A stretch of 64,000 nucleotides of DNA from Branchiostoma floridae (GCF_000003815.2 NC_049991.1:18002300-18066299); one strand, 5' to 3'. Positions 1-11,964 are shown, counted from the first letter of the stretch. Notes: generated by a model not told the origin, from the letters alone. A program made the numbers and translations.

Positions 1-310
1 TGAATGCTTTCGGACATACCACCAATTAGTACTCCCAAAGGACACGCAATGCTTTGTCTGCCCTGAATAATTCGCAACTGATCGCCATCAGTCTCTCCAA
101 AGATTTGAAAAGTACATGACCAGCGTTTTCAAAAGGATCGATCCCAATTTGTTGTTTTTTATCAAAATGATCCAGATTTCTATTTTGTAAACATCGAGAG
201 ACCAAATAAGTCCATTTTTAGCTTGAGATCTATCATAAATAGCTCTAAGGCCTCAATGTAGCTGGATTGGCACCCCATGTTTTGAGTTCGTCGATCGAGC
301 TTAAGAAATG
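1..310. repeat. Segmental duplication, intact copy
   Basis: Sequence 1-310 is found again in diverged form at 2518-2690 and 3577-3735. Shared landmarks include ATTCGCAACTGATCGCCATC (68-87 and 2602-2621), a GTAAACATCGA-AGACCAAAT block (about 187-206 and 3596-3615) and AAGGCCTCAATGT (248-260 and 3660-3672). A shorter third relative lies at about 3767-3861. No coding potential is seen. The left edge is cut by the window start. Confidence 0.8.
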
Positions 311-464
311 ACTCAATGTGTTAGCATGTTTCTATTTTAGGCAGAAATCATTGCCATGTTTAGTTCTACGAGACAAAATACAATTATCAGAAGCCCTTTA
401 TTGACACAACAAAAGTACGGCGACTTTCGTAAACCCTGCTACAAACACATATGTTAACAAACAA

Positions 465-654
465 GTGTATACAATGAATTACCTGCATGAATGTCTTTGA
501 ATAAGTAACATTATATACATATGTTAAGACTATAAGCTATGGCAATTATAAGCATTGCTGTTTGTGTATACAATGAATTACCTGCATTAATTTTATGAAT
601 AAGTACCATTGTATAGATATGTTAAGACTACAAGCTATGGCATTAGCATTGATA
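465..654. repeat. Two-unit tandem repeat, period about 99 bp
   Basis: Two adjacent units begin with GTGTATACAATGAATTACCT at 465 and 564. They continue in parallel through ATGTTAAGACTA and AAGCTATGGCA with small indels. The rest of 311-1267 is AT-rich, with no gene-like ORF beyond an uninformative 84-codon frame at 704-958. Confidence 0.85.
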
Positions 655-1267
655 TTTACAGAAACGAATAACTAAGGCTTATTCCAATTAATATGCACAA
701 GGTATGCTATTGAATTTTTTTTGTCCCGCCTTGTGTTTTGTTGTCTTTTATATCGTAATTATTCCGCCAACCTGCCCGGTCGGGTCCTTTGCGAAATGTG
801 TCGTTAGCCCTAATAGGCATATTGGTCAAAGTCTGATTTCGCAATACACAAGGTACGCTAACCATATACACCAAGCTTATAATTATACTAAAAACAAATA
901 CGTCACAATATCGTCACACAACTTGAGCTATCCACTTACACTTCGCTTACAAAAGTAGAAACAAAGAAGTTAATTGAGTCTTTAGTGCAGCAGATTCACC
1001 TGGTCTTGGTCGAGCGGCAACTGCTTGTCAAGAAACGCTGATGATCGGGTGGCATCAACAATGTCCGTGTACCCCACAAATAATGCGTCCTTCCTTAACA
1101 AGGACTGGGCTACCAAAAAGGTCGTATAAACCCAGGGAACTGAACTACCTGCTGTTCTTTGTGTGTGGCACTGCTAAATAAAGTGCCACATTGTCCTTGC
1201 CTGTCTAGAATTAAACTTTAAAAAAATCCTGTGGGTATGATCCATACGTACGTTTGATCGCCTAGGC

Positions 1268-1711
1268 CTATAGTCGTGACTTCATCTGTTGACATTGAGG
1301 AGGTTGGATCATTACAATTAAGTGCTCATGTTGCAGCATGGTGACGACAGTAGGTTCGTGGCTGGCTGTTGTGGTCAGTGGTGATGTCGCTGTAGGTTCG
1401 AACTCGTCGATGATGTCACTCTCCGTGGTGTAGTCGTTGTCGGCATGGTCGTCTTTCCACTGTCGGTTATAGAACCACAGACGGACTCCTAAAGGCACAG
1501 CCCCGACGCCGAGAACACAGGCACCCACAGCTAACCCTACGCTACCCGAGGCAATAAACATAGCGGTGACCAAGGTGCCGATAACGAACGTGCAAAATGC
1601 CGAGAAGAACAGACGGATGGCAAGAATGGTCCTGTGATAAGATGGCCGCTCGGACCCTCTGCGGCGCTTCCAGGCCCTTCGTCTTGCACGCCGCCCCTGC
1701 CCTTTCCCCAT
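1268..1711 (-). CDS. Small basic two-pass membrane protein, family unknown
   Basis: The open frame on the minus strand encodes 147 aa from the ATG at 1711-1709. The frame is open a little further upstream but only through a GTG, so the ATG, or a 3' splice site just upstream (TTCAG at about 1731), should decide the start. Residues 4-27 are very basic (GRRARRRAWKRRR). Two hydrophobic segments follow at about 29-52 and 57-80, joined by a short glycine/serine turn. The C-terminal tail is acidic and then Thr/Ser-rich, without cysteine motifs. The layout (Arg-rich block, hairpin of two TM helices, acidic tail) resembles the larger gene at 24920-26203, but sequence similarity is too weak to call them paralogs. 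Function unknown. It could be the last exon of a longer gene. Confidence 0.6.
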   Translation of the reverse strand: MGKGQGRRARRRAWKRRRGSERPSYHRTILAIRLFFSAFCTFVIGTLVTAMFIASGSVGLAVGACVLGVGAVPLGVRLWFYNRQWKDDHADNDYTTESDIIDEFEPTATSPLTTTASHEPTVVTMLQHEHLIVMIQPPQCQQMKSRL

Positions 1712-1729
1712 CACTGCATCAGAAAGCAC

Positions 1730-2517
1730 TGAATAGAGTTAAAATTGTTGCACTTGTCGCGGACCTCAGCTCTAGCTTTGCAACAGTCGATGTCGTGATG
1801 ACAAACCCTCCCTGCTTCTTAAAAGCTTACGGCAATCTCTTCGTCGAGTCACACTAAGCTCAGTTACTTCAGTTGAGGCTGCCAGAACTTGACCTCATCG
1901 CTACTCATGATCGCCAGGAGTGGATCAAATCCCACAGACTTCACCACATTCTCCGCGAACCATCTGGATCAGTCTCGTAGAACTTACTTTACACGAAGGA
2001 GCCATTCGGCACACTTGTTGTGCTGCAAGACTGCCACGTCATCCGTAAAGTCCCTGTCACAATTAAAGACGTTTCCCCGACTTAATTGTGCTTCTTACCA
2101 AGCTTAATTAGAACAATTTCGTCGTTGAGTTACACCCATAAACCAGCAGTCTCAGTCCTGGTCCCCTCAACACCAAATTGTCCATGTTTTTCAGGCATAG
2201 GTTAAATCCATAAAGACAGTTGTCCTTTGGTCCTACATTGTATAACACCGGTACGGAATGATCTGTATCAATCACATAGAAAGTCCAGTGCCACGTCAGC
2301 AGTAAACTGTACGACGATTCGTTGTCACGTCTTTAGGACGGCTTCCCCGACCTAGTGTCATCGAACCGTGACCACCCGATTCCCATCCAAGGCTCGCGGT
2401 AGGTTGCGAGAAGTCAGAATTTTAGACCAAATCCATCTTTCGAGTCTACCATATTCTACCACCATTATCTTCACAACAAGTTCCCAACCTTTACATGACT
2501 TCATTCCAACCGAGTTC
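1730..2517. other. No gene seen
   Basis: Upstream flank of the 1268-1711 ORF. Only short unrelated frames occur. No repeat copy could be assigned. Confidence 0.6.
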
Positions 2518-3735
2518 TGAATACTTTCGGACTTACTCCCAACTTCTCCCTACTATCCCGACACCTTGCTACACAATATATGCCGTGTCCACCCTGACTG
2601 ATTCGCAACTGATCGCCATCTCTTAAACGAATTGAAAAGTATATGGCCAGCGCTTTTAATAGTATTTTCCATTTGCCTCTTTAATCAAAATTTGTTTATT
2701 TGTTTATTTGTTTCGCACTTTGAAAACGATATCAGTAAGTACATATAGTGAATTGTGAAACATAAACAGTGCTAGGGAGGCCGGAAGCAAAAGCTTATTA
2801 AAAGGCCTTCCTATACTAACTTATTACATTCATATAAATTTAACCAAAAAATAAGTATGAACCTAAATAAGTATGGATAATAATTAACGGAAATCATGGA
2901 ATGAAAAACAAATTACACAAAATAATTAAACGTAACTTAGGAAACAATAAATGAATATAACTATAGATTGAAAGTTAACGTTACCAGAACTATACAACGA
3001 AGTACATAAAAAAAACCAGTATGGATAATGCATGACGGAATCAATAGAATGAAAACACATTGCACTGAATAATAAATGGATATAGAGAAATTGAAAGCTA
3101 CCAGAAGGAAACAAGGAAGTGTAAAACCAACTAACAGAAAGTAGGGTTATTTATAAATTCAGCTTTAATGTGGCATTTGAATATAGCAAAGGTGGGACTT
3201 AACTTTAATGTATTAGTCAAGCTGTTCCAAACTGTGGGACCTCTGAACATAAAGGAGAATTGCCGTTGGTTAGTTTTTGCATTAATAGGCCTGCGATTTC
3301 TTGTATGATGGCTGTGGATATCTGAGTTTGATAAAAAAATATATTAAAGTAGATATTAGGAAGGCAGGGACATTTTCATAAATTATCTTATACATCAAAA
3401 AACTAGTTTGAATTCTATTTATGTCATATACTGTTAAGATCTTTAACTTTGCAAACAGCGGGGCACTGTGGAACGTAAAGGGAACATTTGATGCTATCCT
3501 GATGAATCGTTTCTGAAGTAAAAAGAGTGGTCTAAGTGGTGTAGTGTAGGTACTTGCCCATACAATGTTGCAAAATGAACTATACTTCTCGGTTGTAAAC
3601 ATCGAAAGACCAAATTGGGTCTTATCTAGCTTCGAGCCACCTTATTTACATATAGCTTTAAGGCCTCAATGTGGCAGAATTCGTACTCTATGTGTTTACA
3701 CCAGGTGTTTAGATCGTCGATATAAAAACAGAATT
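2518..3735. repeat. Segmental duplication, second copy, split by a LINE
   Basis: Diverged copy of 1-310. The homology is interrupted between 2691 and 3571 by a LINE fragment and resumes at CAAAATGA (3571), which matches TCAAAATGA of the first copy. This gives the order: duplication first, LINE insertion second. Confidence 0.8.
2692..3570 (-). mobile_element. 5'-truncated non-LTR retrotransposon (LINE) fragment
   Basis: The minus-strand frame 3570-3282 matches the conserved C-terminal region of jockey/CR1-like LINE reverse transcriptase proteins. It has an IVWASTY start, a PLFLLQKRFIRI block, an H-x-APLF-x-x-LKIL block and a D-x-x-R segment, ending at a stop near 3282. The 3' UTR follows to a TTTGTTTA-type microsatellite tail at about 2690-2712, as often seen for CR1/L2-like elements. 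CAAAAT at 2686-2691 and 3571-3576 is a plausible target-site duplication. The frame upstream of 3570 belongs to host sequence, so the element lacks everything 5' of the RT C-terminus. Confidence 0.8.
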
Positions 3736-3980
3736 CTTAAAACAGCTTAGTGAAAAGAGAAAAGTATAGTTAGCTTCATGCCACCCATACTTTTAGATAT
3801 AGACCTCAATGTAACAGCGTTAGTATGCCGGGCATTCAGATCGTCAATCAAAAGAATGACAAAAGATCTCATTGTCGCCGCTGGGGCTCCGTGACATGTT
3901 TTTACGGGGCGTTGTCTGCAAAACTCTGCATACTTGCGCACGCGTTTATTTTTTTCAGCCTGAACTCACTAACGCTGGAC

Positions 3981-4622
3981 CTGTGGGAAAAAATGAAGAG
4001 CTGTCACCACATGTGAAGTTTCGATCTTCGCAAACGTGGTTTTGTTTTGTATATATAACCCCAATACATTTTTCAATGAGGTTTTTTTTAGAATTATCTC
4101 TCCCCGCCATTTTGTAGTATTAGCAGCGCCTCTTGCGGTTGACCTTACACTGCAAGCTGCAGAAAGTCTGACTGGCCCTGGAGGCTCAATTATCTCAGTT
4201 TCTGACTGGCAATAATCTATAAGGTCATCGTTCTGTCCCAAAATCATCGGGGAGGCTTTGGGGGTTTCAGAGCGTACTATTTGAAATGAATACACATGGC
4301 AAACAGCCTTACTCGGGGAAAAAATGAAGATCTGTCACCTCATGCTCGTGAAGGTCTTCGGAAACGTGGTTCTATTTTGGATATATAACACCAATTGTAT
4401 GAAAATTAAGATTTTTTTTTCAAATTCAAATTCAGCCCTCTCCACCATTTTGTAGTATGAGCAGCTCCTCTTGCGGTTGACCTTAAACTGCAAGCTGCAG
4501 AAAGTCTGACTGGCACTGGAGGCTCAATTATCTCATTTTCTGACTGGCAATAATCTAAAAGGTCATCAGTCTGTCCCAAAGTCATCGAGGAGACTTTGGG
4601 GATTTCTGAGCGTCCTGTTTGT
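3981..4622. repeat. Diverged tandem duplication, unit about 325 bp
   Basis: Units at about 3981-4287 and 4314-4622 share long blocks, including CTCTTGCGGTTGACCTTA, CTGCAAGCTGCAGAAAGTCT and TTCTGACTGGCAATAATCTA. Overall divergence is perhaps 12-15 percent by eye. The short frames crossing it are not gene-like. The remainder to 5716 holds a GT-rich patch (4842-4868) and one dispersed repeat copy (5478-5552), and no gene. Confidence 0.85.
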
Positions 4623-5477
4623 TTCGAAAATACGTGGACAACGACGTTCTATATGACCAAGCAACTTAACCGTCATACATAGTTTCTTCTTTAAAATTAT
4701 TTCATCGATGTTTTACTAAAATGTTTTTTACAGTCCCTACTTTGAAACAAAGGCATGCTCGCTTAACCACATGTATAGCCGCATGCAACTGATAAGTCCA
4801 CTTTAAATATTCATCCAAGCAAGGCGGCCACTAGTAGAACGTGTGCGTGTGTGTGCATGCGTGTGTACTCTGGAGATATACTGTCAAGGCCATTTGTGAC
4901 ACTGGAGCTTAAGGTAAAGATGAATCGATAGGTTTGATTTGATTCATAACACTGCTTTATTGACGTAAATCTCAGCTCGAGCCTGGTGGACTTTAACGAT
5001 TAAAGGGCGGCTCACTTGGTCAATTAAAACATGACCCAGGGGCCAGTTAAGGTTATGGGTTGCGTCACCAGGACTCAGTGGACAATATGTCTTCGTCCTG
5101 GGTTAGTAACACCATGCCTGACCATCAAAATGTTACAATCTCTGCTCGGGAAATTCCCTGCCCCATTTTAGCCGAAATAGTTTTGGTCCACCTACCAAGT
5201 GTAAGGACTGCACTCTTTTCTCAGTTAAACGTGCTCGATGTGTGTCTGTCCTTAAACAAGGGAATGTTACTATATCTTAGTGTATAGAGGAAACTTGCGT
5301 CGAACCGAAACACTCTTACCATTGCGCCACATAAACGTACCTTTTGTAACATGGTTGCTTCGTGATTACTGTGTGTAGGGCCTTTGTGTGCACCCTGGTG
5401 CCTGTTGGAGGGAGTGTATCACAGTTATTGTCAATTCGCTGAACATATCGGATGTTAATTGAAAAGTTGTGCATGTT

Positions 5478-5552
5478 GTATCTGTATCTGCATATATAGA
5501 CATCTCTAGCAGGCATAACCGCCCTTCGGCGTAACACACCGGCATTTGGTAG
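5478..5552. repeat. Dispersed repeat 'GTATCTGTAT...CTTCGGCGTAACAC', copy 1
   Basis: One of five copies of a short family built from a TCTGTATCTG run, a TATAnCCGGTATAACC-like core and CCTTCGGCGTAACACACC. The others are at 6396-6450, 13763-13818, 44894-44976 (reverse) and 55199-55243 (reverse). Confidence 0.7.
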
Positions 5553-5716
5553 ACTTGTTGGACGACTGGTGTTGAAACTTAATTTTGCCGTGTTAAATTT
5601 CAGTAGGGGGAACTCAAGAAGCACAGGTGAAGAAGGCTCATTATTTTCTTATCAGTTGACTTCTTTGCTCCTTGTCACATTTCTGTATCGTTGATTTGGA
5701 AGGATGATTCCTTATA

Positions 5717-5957
5717 CCCCCTTTTCACTAGGACGGCACTCTCACCGCGCTCTCTATGCGACCTGAAATTTGACATATCGTTCAACGAATTGTATAAATA
5801 AGAAACGAATCTTTTTAAACTTTGTGTGTTTTGTTGTCTTCTCGGTCGCAATTCTACATTTTGTATGATATACCCAGTGTGAAAGCGAAGGCTACACATA
5901 TCCTATTTAGGTCGCAGTGAGAACGCAGCGCGATCGCAGTCTAGCGGAAAGGGGGCC
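5717..5957. mobile_element. MITE family 1, copy 1
   Basis: Non-autonomous element of about 240 bp. It starts with TACCCCCTTTTCACTAG and ends with CTAGCGGAAAGGGGGCC. Internal landmarks are GAAACGAATCTTTTTA, TGTGTTTTGTTGTCTTCTCG and ATGATATACCCAGTGTG. The subterminal arms (GCGCTCTC...GAGAACGC) are inverted and imperfect. It lies about 60 bp upstream of the first coding exon of NXPE-A. Four more copies occur at 29568-29814, 49863-50082, 51594-51819 and 52513-52754. Confidence 0.85.
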
Positions 5958-6017
5958 TTTTGTGTATGAGTTGTTTGAAACAAATGTTTGTAAAGTATGT
6001 TGTCTTGTTTTGCAGCC

Positions 6018-9000
6018 ATGATGGCCATGCGATTCCGCCGTCTGACGGCAGCGTTCGGCACTCTGTCCCTGGTGGTGCTGTTGGCAGTGGTGGGTTATTA
6101 TAATCACTCCCAGACTCATTCGGAGGTAATACTCCCCTCACATGTAGCGACAATCGATCGGACGACGAGTCTGCGAGCTCTAAATTACGAGGAGGCATGA
6201 CCATGATGCCGACGAAGAAAGAAATGGCAGAGTTCCACCCTTCCCGTTAGGGTCATGCCTCCTCGTAATTTAGAGCTCGCAGACTCGTCGTCCGATTGAG
6301 TTTCGCTACTTGTGAGGGGGGTATAAACAATGAATGGTAGAAATTGGCCAAATTGTATGCATAATTTGCCAGGGCCGGCCAACTCCCCAGGCAAATTCTG
6401 TATCTGTGTTTCTATAACCGGTATATCCACTTCTCTGCGCAACACACCAACTCAAAAGTACCCACCCTATTTGGTGGCAAATCTCTACTATTCACTTCTA
6501 TGGCTGGTTTTCCATAAAACGTTAAGTTGGAATATCCAGACAGTGATAATCATTGAAATTAGATTTGTTTTTCCGATTGTCGCGCAATAAAGTTCTTCTA
6601 TAGATCACGAAGAGGTAAATATAACAACAGGCCTCGTGCTTAGCTTGGAGGCCAGTAGATCTTAGTAGAAATCTTAAAAAGAGAGCTGAACTCTATAGAC
6701 TGATAGAACCCATGTTCCTCCACTTCATACAGCTAAGTAGCATAGACAAATTTATATTCCTTATGTTCAATGTTCAATGTTTTTTTATGAATTTAGACAA
6801 ACCTTTACTTATAAAGCATATCTGTTTCTATATTTTCAATATCACAAAGAAACGAGAAGAAGTCAAATTCACGTAGTAGAATACGATTCTTGGGTATTGC
6901 AGATTCATTCATTCTACATATTCCATGTATACCTTGTTACGACCTGTACTGAACCCATTGGGTATGTATGTACAATAAAGGTGAAGCACGGTGTAACTGC
7001 ACATTCCAACAAAGGGGGGGGGGGGGGGAGGGGGGGGGGTTGATAGGCCCACAGTTTCAACCTGACAGCACCAGCTGTTGTCAGAGAATGAACTTCTGAC
7101 CTCATTGACATTTCTTTGACGTCTGTGAACTTCTGACATTTCTGTGACGTCATGTACTGTGTTGGAATTTGCACTGCTCATGGGCGGCAGTGTGTGTTGA
7201 TAATAACTATGTAGATTGTTTCTTATGAACGTTTTGTGTTTTCAGTTTGTTATAATGTAAACATGTGCGAACATGTGTGATCACGTCAACCGATGATGAT
7301 GATGTTATAATTACGAAATACCCTTAATCAATATACCTCAAGAAGTATGTATTGCATCATCACCAGACATCATTATCCATAGCCCACTTGGTCGGACTTA
7401 GCTTCGCAGACTTGACTCCACGTGGTTCTGTCTGGCTTATCAAAAGTGTTACATAAATTAAACATGGGGTATGTCACAGATATTATATAATGCATTACCC
7501 TTTTAAAAGATAGTCGCAAATGAAAAAAAAATATAAAGCGACCTGCAGGCCGATTTAAACTTCTAATCGCTAGAATAAGCCTCTATTAGTGTCCACATGT
7601 CGCTGAAAAATAGTTAAAATTTAAATACTAGTAGAAATTGGCCAAACAGACAGAGAACACACCAGAGGAGTTGGCCGGCCCAAAACTACAGTTTGAAACT
7701 TCAAAGGGTATAAATTAAAAGTAATCGCCAACAAAAGAATTACCTGAGCGCTGAAGGTTATTTAAGAATTAAATCAGTCGTCTAATGTGCTATTGATCCC
7801 TTGACAAAGACTGGTGCTGTTTAGTCGAAAATTTTTGTGAGTCCATTTTTGTGTGTTGGAAATTACAGTTAAATTCCTTCAATAATGACTTCTAGCAACA
7901 CAGGATGAACTATCTAATTAATGTGCTAACTATTTTAGCTTGTTAATGTGCTATCAGTTTATTTGGCCGATTTCTACTACTTTTCCAGCGATATATGGAG
8001 CCTGGTAGAGGCTAGACTTTGCCGCTAACGTAGTGGAAGTAAGTGCGTGCCTGCAGAAGTTGTCTGATGATGCTCTGGCCTTTCGCTGTCCATAATGTGA
8101 AACAAATCGGAGCAAAGGTCGTTTGCTTAGACAAAGCTTTCTTTCCAGGCGGATCGACGACATTACCGTATTGTTTCCAGCACAGTGGGTATCTCCAAGC
8201 AGATACCATTCTAAAGCCCGAGGGGTTAAGGGGATAGGCCGATATGTTTTTTTTTTATTTGGCTCGCGAGGGAGGACATAAAGATATAGCCCACAGGGCT
8301 GAAGACTTTATCAATGAAGACATCGTTGATGCATGGCAGATATGAGTTATAAGATAATATGTCGATAATGGTTAGACTAGGTAATATGATAGATAGGGGC
8401 ATATTTTTTGGTGTAGGCTTGCTTTTGAATAGAGGGATGTACGTCACTGTAAAATTGGTAATTGTATATGAATTTGTGACCTTTTGGAAGTGTAATTTCT
8501 TCAGTATACAGTTCTGATTTAAGGACTTGACCCTGTTGAAACAAAGAACACCAGTATTGCAATTATGAGGGAGAAACATGAGAAGAATACTCCGAAATAC
8601 TGTCGAGCTGATATAAACTGGATATTTTTATGACCTTATCATACGTATCTTGATGTTTACAAAATGTTTGCAATTTAAGGTCTTAAATGCACAACTTAAT
8701 TGTCCTTTGAAAGTAAAAATGGAAACTTTCGAATGTTTTAAAAGATATAAATAATCTAAAATATGCTGTGCGTTTTTTTCGTCCCGTTTATTCAGAATGG
8801 TACATTCTACTATACAAGGATGCAAAATGATACGCACAACTCTCGTCAACCTTTGAGGCTTCCGGCATTCCGGGAAAACGAGCTTCAGGAAAATGAGCCG
8901 ATGGAAGAAGAGACGAGCCCCCTGGAGGCCGAGGCCATATATCCAGACATCCCGGCACACGAGAAGCAAAGCCCTACCGAACAAGACACCCGCGAGCAAG

Positions 9001-11585
9001 TCACGCACCCCCACTTCACCAAGTTCGCTGTGCTGAACACACAGCGGGGGTACCGCCAAGGAGACGTTCTTACTGCAGTCATACAGGCGAGAGACGCCAG
9101 TGGAAGACCGAAGACGTACGGTGGAGACTTTTTCCGCGCGAAGCTTGTCAGTGTCCGGCCTAGAGAGGCCAGTAGCGCTGGGCACGTGACCGACCATGGG
9201 AACGGTACCTACACGGTGCAGTTCCCACTGTACTGGACAGGGGAGGCCAGGGTGAGTGTTCATCTAATAAGCTCTTTCATAGAGTTCACTACGCATGCGT
9301 AGGTGACAGGAATTATGGGTAATATGTCAAAGTTGAAAGCCCCATACGTAAACATTCCCCCATTTTGCAGGCGCCATTGCGTTCACGACATTGCCAAGCA
9401 AATAAAAAACAATGGTGTTTCTACTGTGCTTGTTGATTACAAATTTCACTATACGATAGTTCTTGGAAATAAGAATGGTGTAAAGTCCATAAAGCAGCTC
9501 ACGATGCTGCAAATATTTAAGCTCAAATGTCTGGAAATACCTTTTGATGTTTTTATGCCATTTCCCAGGTATCGGTGCAGCTCGTCCATCCAAGCGAAGC
9601 TGTGAAGGTTCTGCGGCGCGTGCGGGATGTTCCCGCCAAGAGATCCTTCACCTGCATGTTCATCGATGCCAAGAGCGGCGACAGGGAGAAGCGGCCGTGT
9701 TTTACCGCCCAACCTCCGGAACTGCCGCCTGAGCGACTCTGCGATTTCTCCAGACACGAAGCCAACGGGACTTGGTTCTGCGAGAAGCCCGAATCTCTGC
9801 CCTGTGATGCCATCGTCGCTTGTCGACGCGAGGTCAGCCTGAAGACCGACCAGCCGACAATTCTGGTGTCAGAGGATGAATGGAAACTCTTTCTCAGGTA
9901 GCAAAGTGCCCTACTTTTTATTTTCACTATCCTAATGAAACTTCATGACATTATTGTTAGGCTTTGGGTTATTTCAACTTGATAAGGATCTGAGGACTGA
10001 TCGAAAGCTTGTTGATAAGGGTTCTATTTTGTGCATGGATACAAGGTTTGAAATTGTAACATAACTATGGAAACCAAGGTTAATGAAGATTGAAGAATAG
10101 AGATGATATAAAAGGCATGGCCAAAGCTGTAGTGTTGATAAAAATTAGGTGTTAACAATAGTCAATACTGACACAAGTTGGCCATGAAAGTTGTAGAAAG
10201 TTCTCTCAAAGCTGATAGATACTGGGACGTCTAAGATTTGTCTTTTAGAAAACTTTTTTCCTGTCCTTACAGTCCGTATGTAGACACGGAGCTGGAACAA
10301 GACGACCCAGTTGTGATAAACGTGAAGGAATCGGAACAGCCCCTGACCGACCGTCTTCCCGAATGTTCTGGACAAGCACCCGACGCCATGACCAACGGCT
10401 ACTGGTCCGGCAACGGCTGGAACTCGACGGTCTGCAATGTGCGACAGTTTACCAGAACGGACATGCGCCGATGTGTTGCCAATAAGACGCTCTACCTACA
10501 AGGCGATTCCACCATCAGGAAATGGTTCCAATGGTTCGCCGGGAAGGAGCAGAGCAGGCATAAGGGAAGCCTGAAAGGAGGTGGGTCAGTCAGTTAGAAA
10601 AATAGACCATATGTGTTGTTTAAAACTGTACGACTGCTAGGCAACCTTGTAAACAAAGATCTCTGTATTCAAGGTATCCGTATCTTGCGTTGCCTGTATA
10701 ACCTAGTTCGAAAAGCAAACCTCATATATCGGTAGACATGATGCTGTTCTTGTATATTGTATTGTTGCCAGGGCTAGCCCCTGATAATAGTCTCCGGCTA
10801 GTTGGGTAGCCCTGGCTGTATTTCTGTCTATACAGCCGTATGAATAAAAGAAAATCAAACAAAACTGTTACCTAACACAAAAATAGTTAGTGGAAAACAA
10901 TCAAATCGGTCTTTGTCTTGGTTTATGGCCATTTTTATTTGCCCAAAATTGTCTTCGATTAAAATTTTGATACATTAGTATAAGTTAAAGTTTATCACAT
11001 TTCCTAGAGAGAATGATTGTGCGTCAATGAAGTATTTATTAGCTACCATTTATGTTTTTCGTTCCAGGCCCAGCAATCTTATCGGACAAAGATAGTAACA
11101 GCGTGGTGACCTACCGTGCTCACGGCCTGCCCGTACTGGGGTCGGAGTGGATGAACATCTCCAAAATCAGGTACATCGCGGACGAGCTGGACTCGATCAA
11201 AGGCGGTCCAGATACGCTCATAGTTCTGGGCCTGGGGGCACAGTTCACTACCGAGCCTATAGAGATGTTTCGGGCTCGGCTCTACGCCATACAGAACGCC
11301 ATACGCCGTCTTCTCCAGCGCAGTCCCGGCACGCGGGTGTTCGTGAGAACTGGAACGACGCGAGACCACAAAAGTCAGCGACTCTACCTTCGCGGAAGCG
11401 ACTGGCTGGCGTATCAGATCGTGCAAGAAATCAGACAGATCTTCGGGCCTGACAGGAACGCCGTGGTTCTGGACACGTGGGACATGAGCGTGTGCCAGTG
11501 GGAGGTGGAAAATCTTCACAACGGAACCGCTATGATGGATGCTCAGATGAACATGTTTCTGTCTCACATATGTCCTAAAGCCTAA
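6018..11585 (+). CDS. NXPE family protein, copy A (neurexophilin-like + PC-esterase), five coding exons
   Basis: Coding exons are 6018-6089, 8796-9251, 9569-9897, 10273-10580 and 11068-11585 (phases 0, 0, 2, 1), giving 560 aa. NXPE1-4 of vertebrates are about 540-560 aa. All introns have GT-AG ends. The first exon begins 2 nt after a TTTTGCAG acceptor, so a non-coding 5' exon is expected upstream. Residues 1-24 form an uncleaved signal anchor (RRL then a hydrophobic run), making it a type II Golgi/secretory protein. Exons 2-3 carry the neurexophilin-like Ig-type region (GDVLTAVIQARD, NGTYTV, cysteine-paired exon 3). Exons 4-5 carry the PC-esterase (SGNH-like) domain with G363-D364-S365-T. At the canonical C-terminal DxxH, this copy reads E536-N-L-H539. 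AATAAA lies at 11637. The family acts as, or is proposed to act as, glycan O-acyltransferases/esterases; the substrate here is unknown. Confidence 0.93.
6130..6322. repeat. Imperfect inverted repeat with about 70-bp arms in NXPE-A intron 1
   Basis: The left arm (about 6130-6201) and right arm (about 6250-6322) are reverse complements across CGACGAGTCTGCGAGCTC, TAAATTACGAGGAGGCATGA and, more loosely, CTCACATGTAGCGA. The loop is about 48 bp. It starts 40 bp after the splice donor of the signal-anchor exon. It could be a foldback element or a local inverted duplication. Confidence 0.85.
7014..7039 (+). repeat. Poly-G tract
   Basis: Fifteen G, one A, then ten G, inside NXPE-A intron 1. It could form G-quadruplexes and is a likely spot for length errors. 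A perfect CRE octamer TGACGTCA follows at 7145-7152. The rest of this 2.7-kb intron (6090-8795) shows no other coding signal. Confidence 0.9.
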
Positions 11586-11945
11586 CAAAATCTTTTTTCC
11601 CTAAACCCTACCCGAATCCTTTTTCTCTAAACCCTAAATAAATGTATAAATGTAATTTCTCTCAAAATATTTTCCTGGTAACAAATGGCACCTGCTACAA
11701 AAAAATTATGTCAAGAAAAAGAAATACAAAACAGCAAAATTGAACGTTCTGCTGGGCAACAGAACCGCTATGACGAATGTCCAGACGAATATGCTTTTGT
11801 CTTACATATGTCCAAAGTAGAAAACGTCCACAACGGAACATATGTCCTAAACCCTTACCAAAATATTTTTTCCTGCCATCAAATCCCATCTGCTACAAAA
11901 AATTGCCACATCATGCCCATAAAAAGAAATACAAAAAGCCATCTG
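11586..11945. repeat. Degenerate tandem copies of the 3' end of NXPE-A
   Basis: Segment 11664-11740 (3' flank, AAAATATTTTCCTGG...CTACAAAAAAATTATG...AAGAAATACAAAA) is repeated at about 11860-11940. Just before it, the last coding codons are echoed twice. Positions 11759-11818 resemble 11520-11581 (AACAGAACCGCTATGA ... CATATGTCC). Positions 11822-11855 resemble 11507-11525 fused to the stop region (GAAAACGTCCACAACGGAAC, then CATATGTCCTAAACCC). These echoes contain stops and are not exons of the main gene. A further trace is at about 12213-12246. Confidence 0.75.
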
Positions 11946-11964
11946 CTGCACAGCGGAATCGCTA

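Noticed and set aside
5675-5899. Short minus-strand frame upstream of NXPE-A
   Set aside because: Lies within MITE family 1. Similar frames appear in the other MITE copies by shared sequence.
8226-8579. 117-codon minus frame in NXPE-A intron 1
   Set aside because: No domain and no splice logic. Possibly a LINE 3' UTR, but no second copy in the window to support that.
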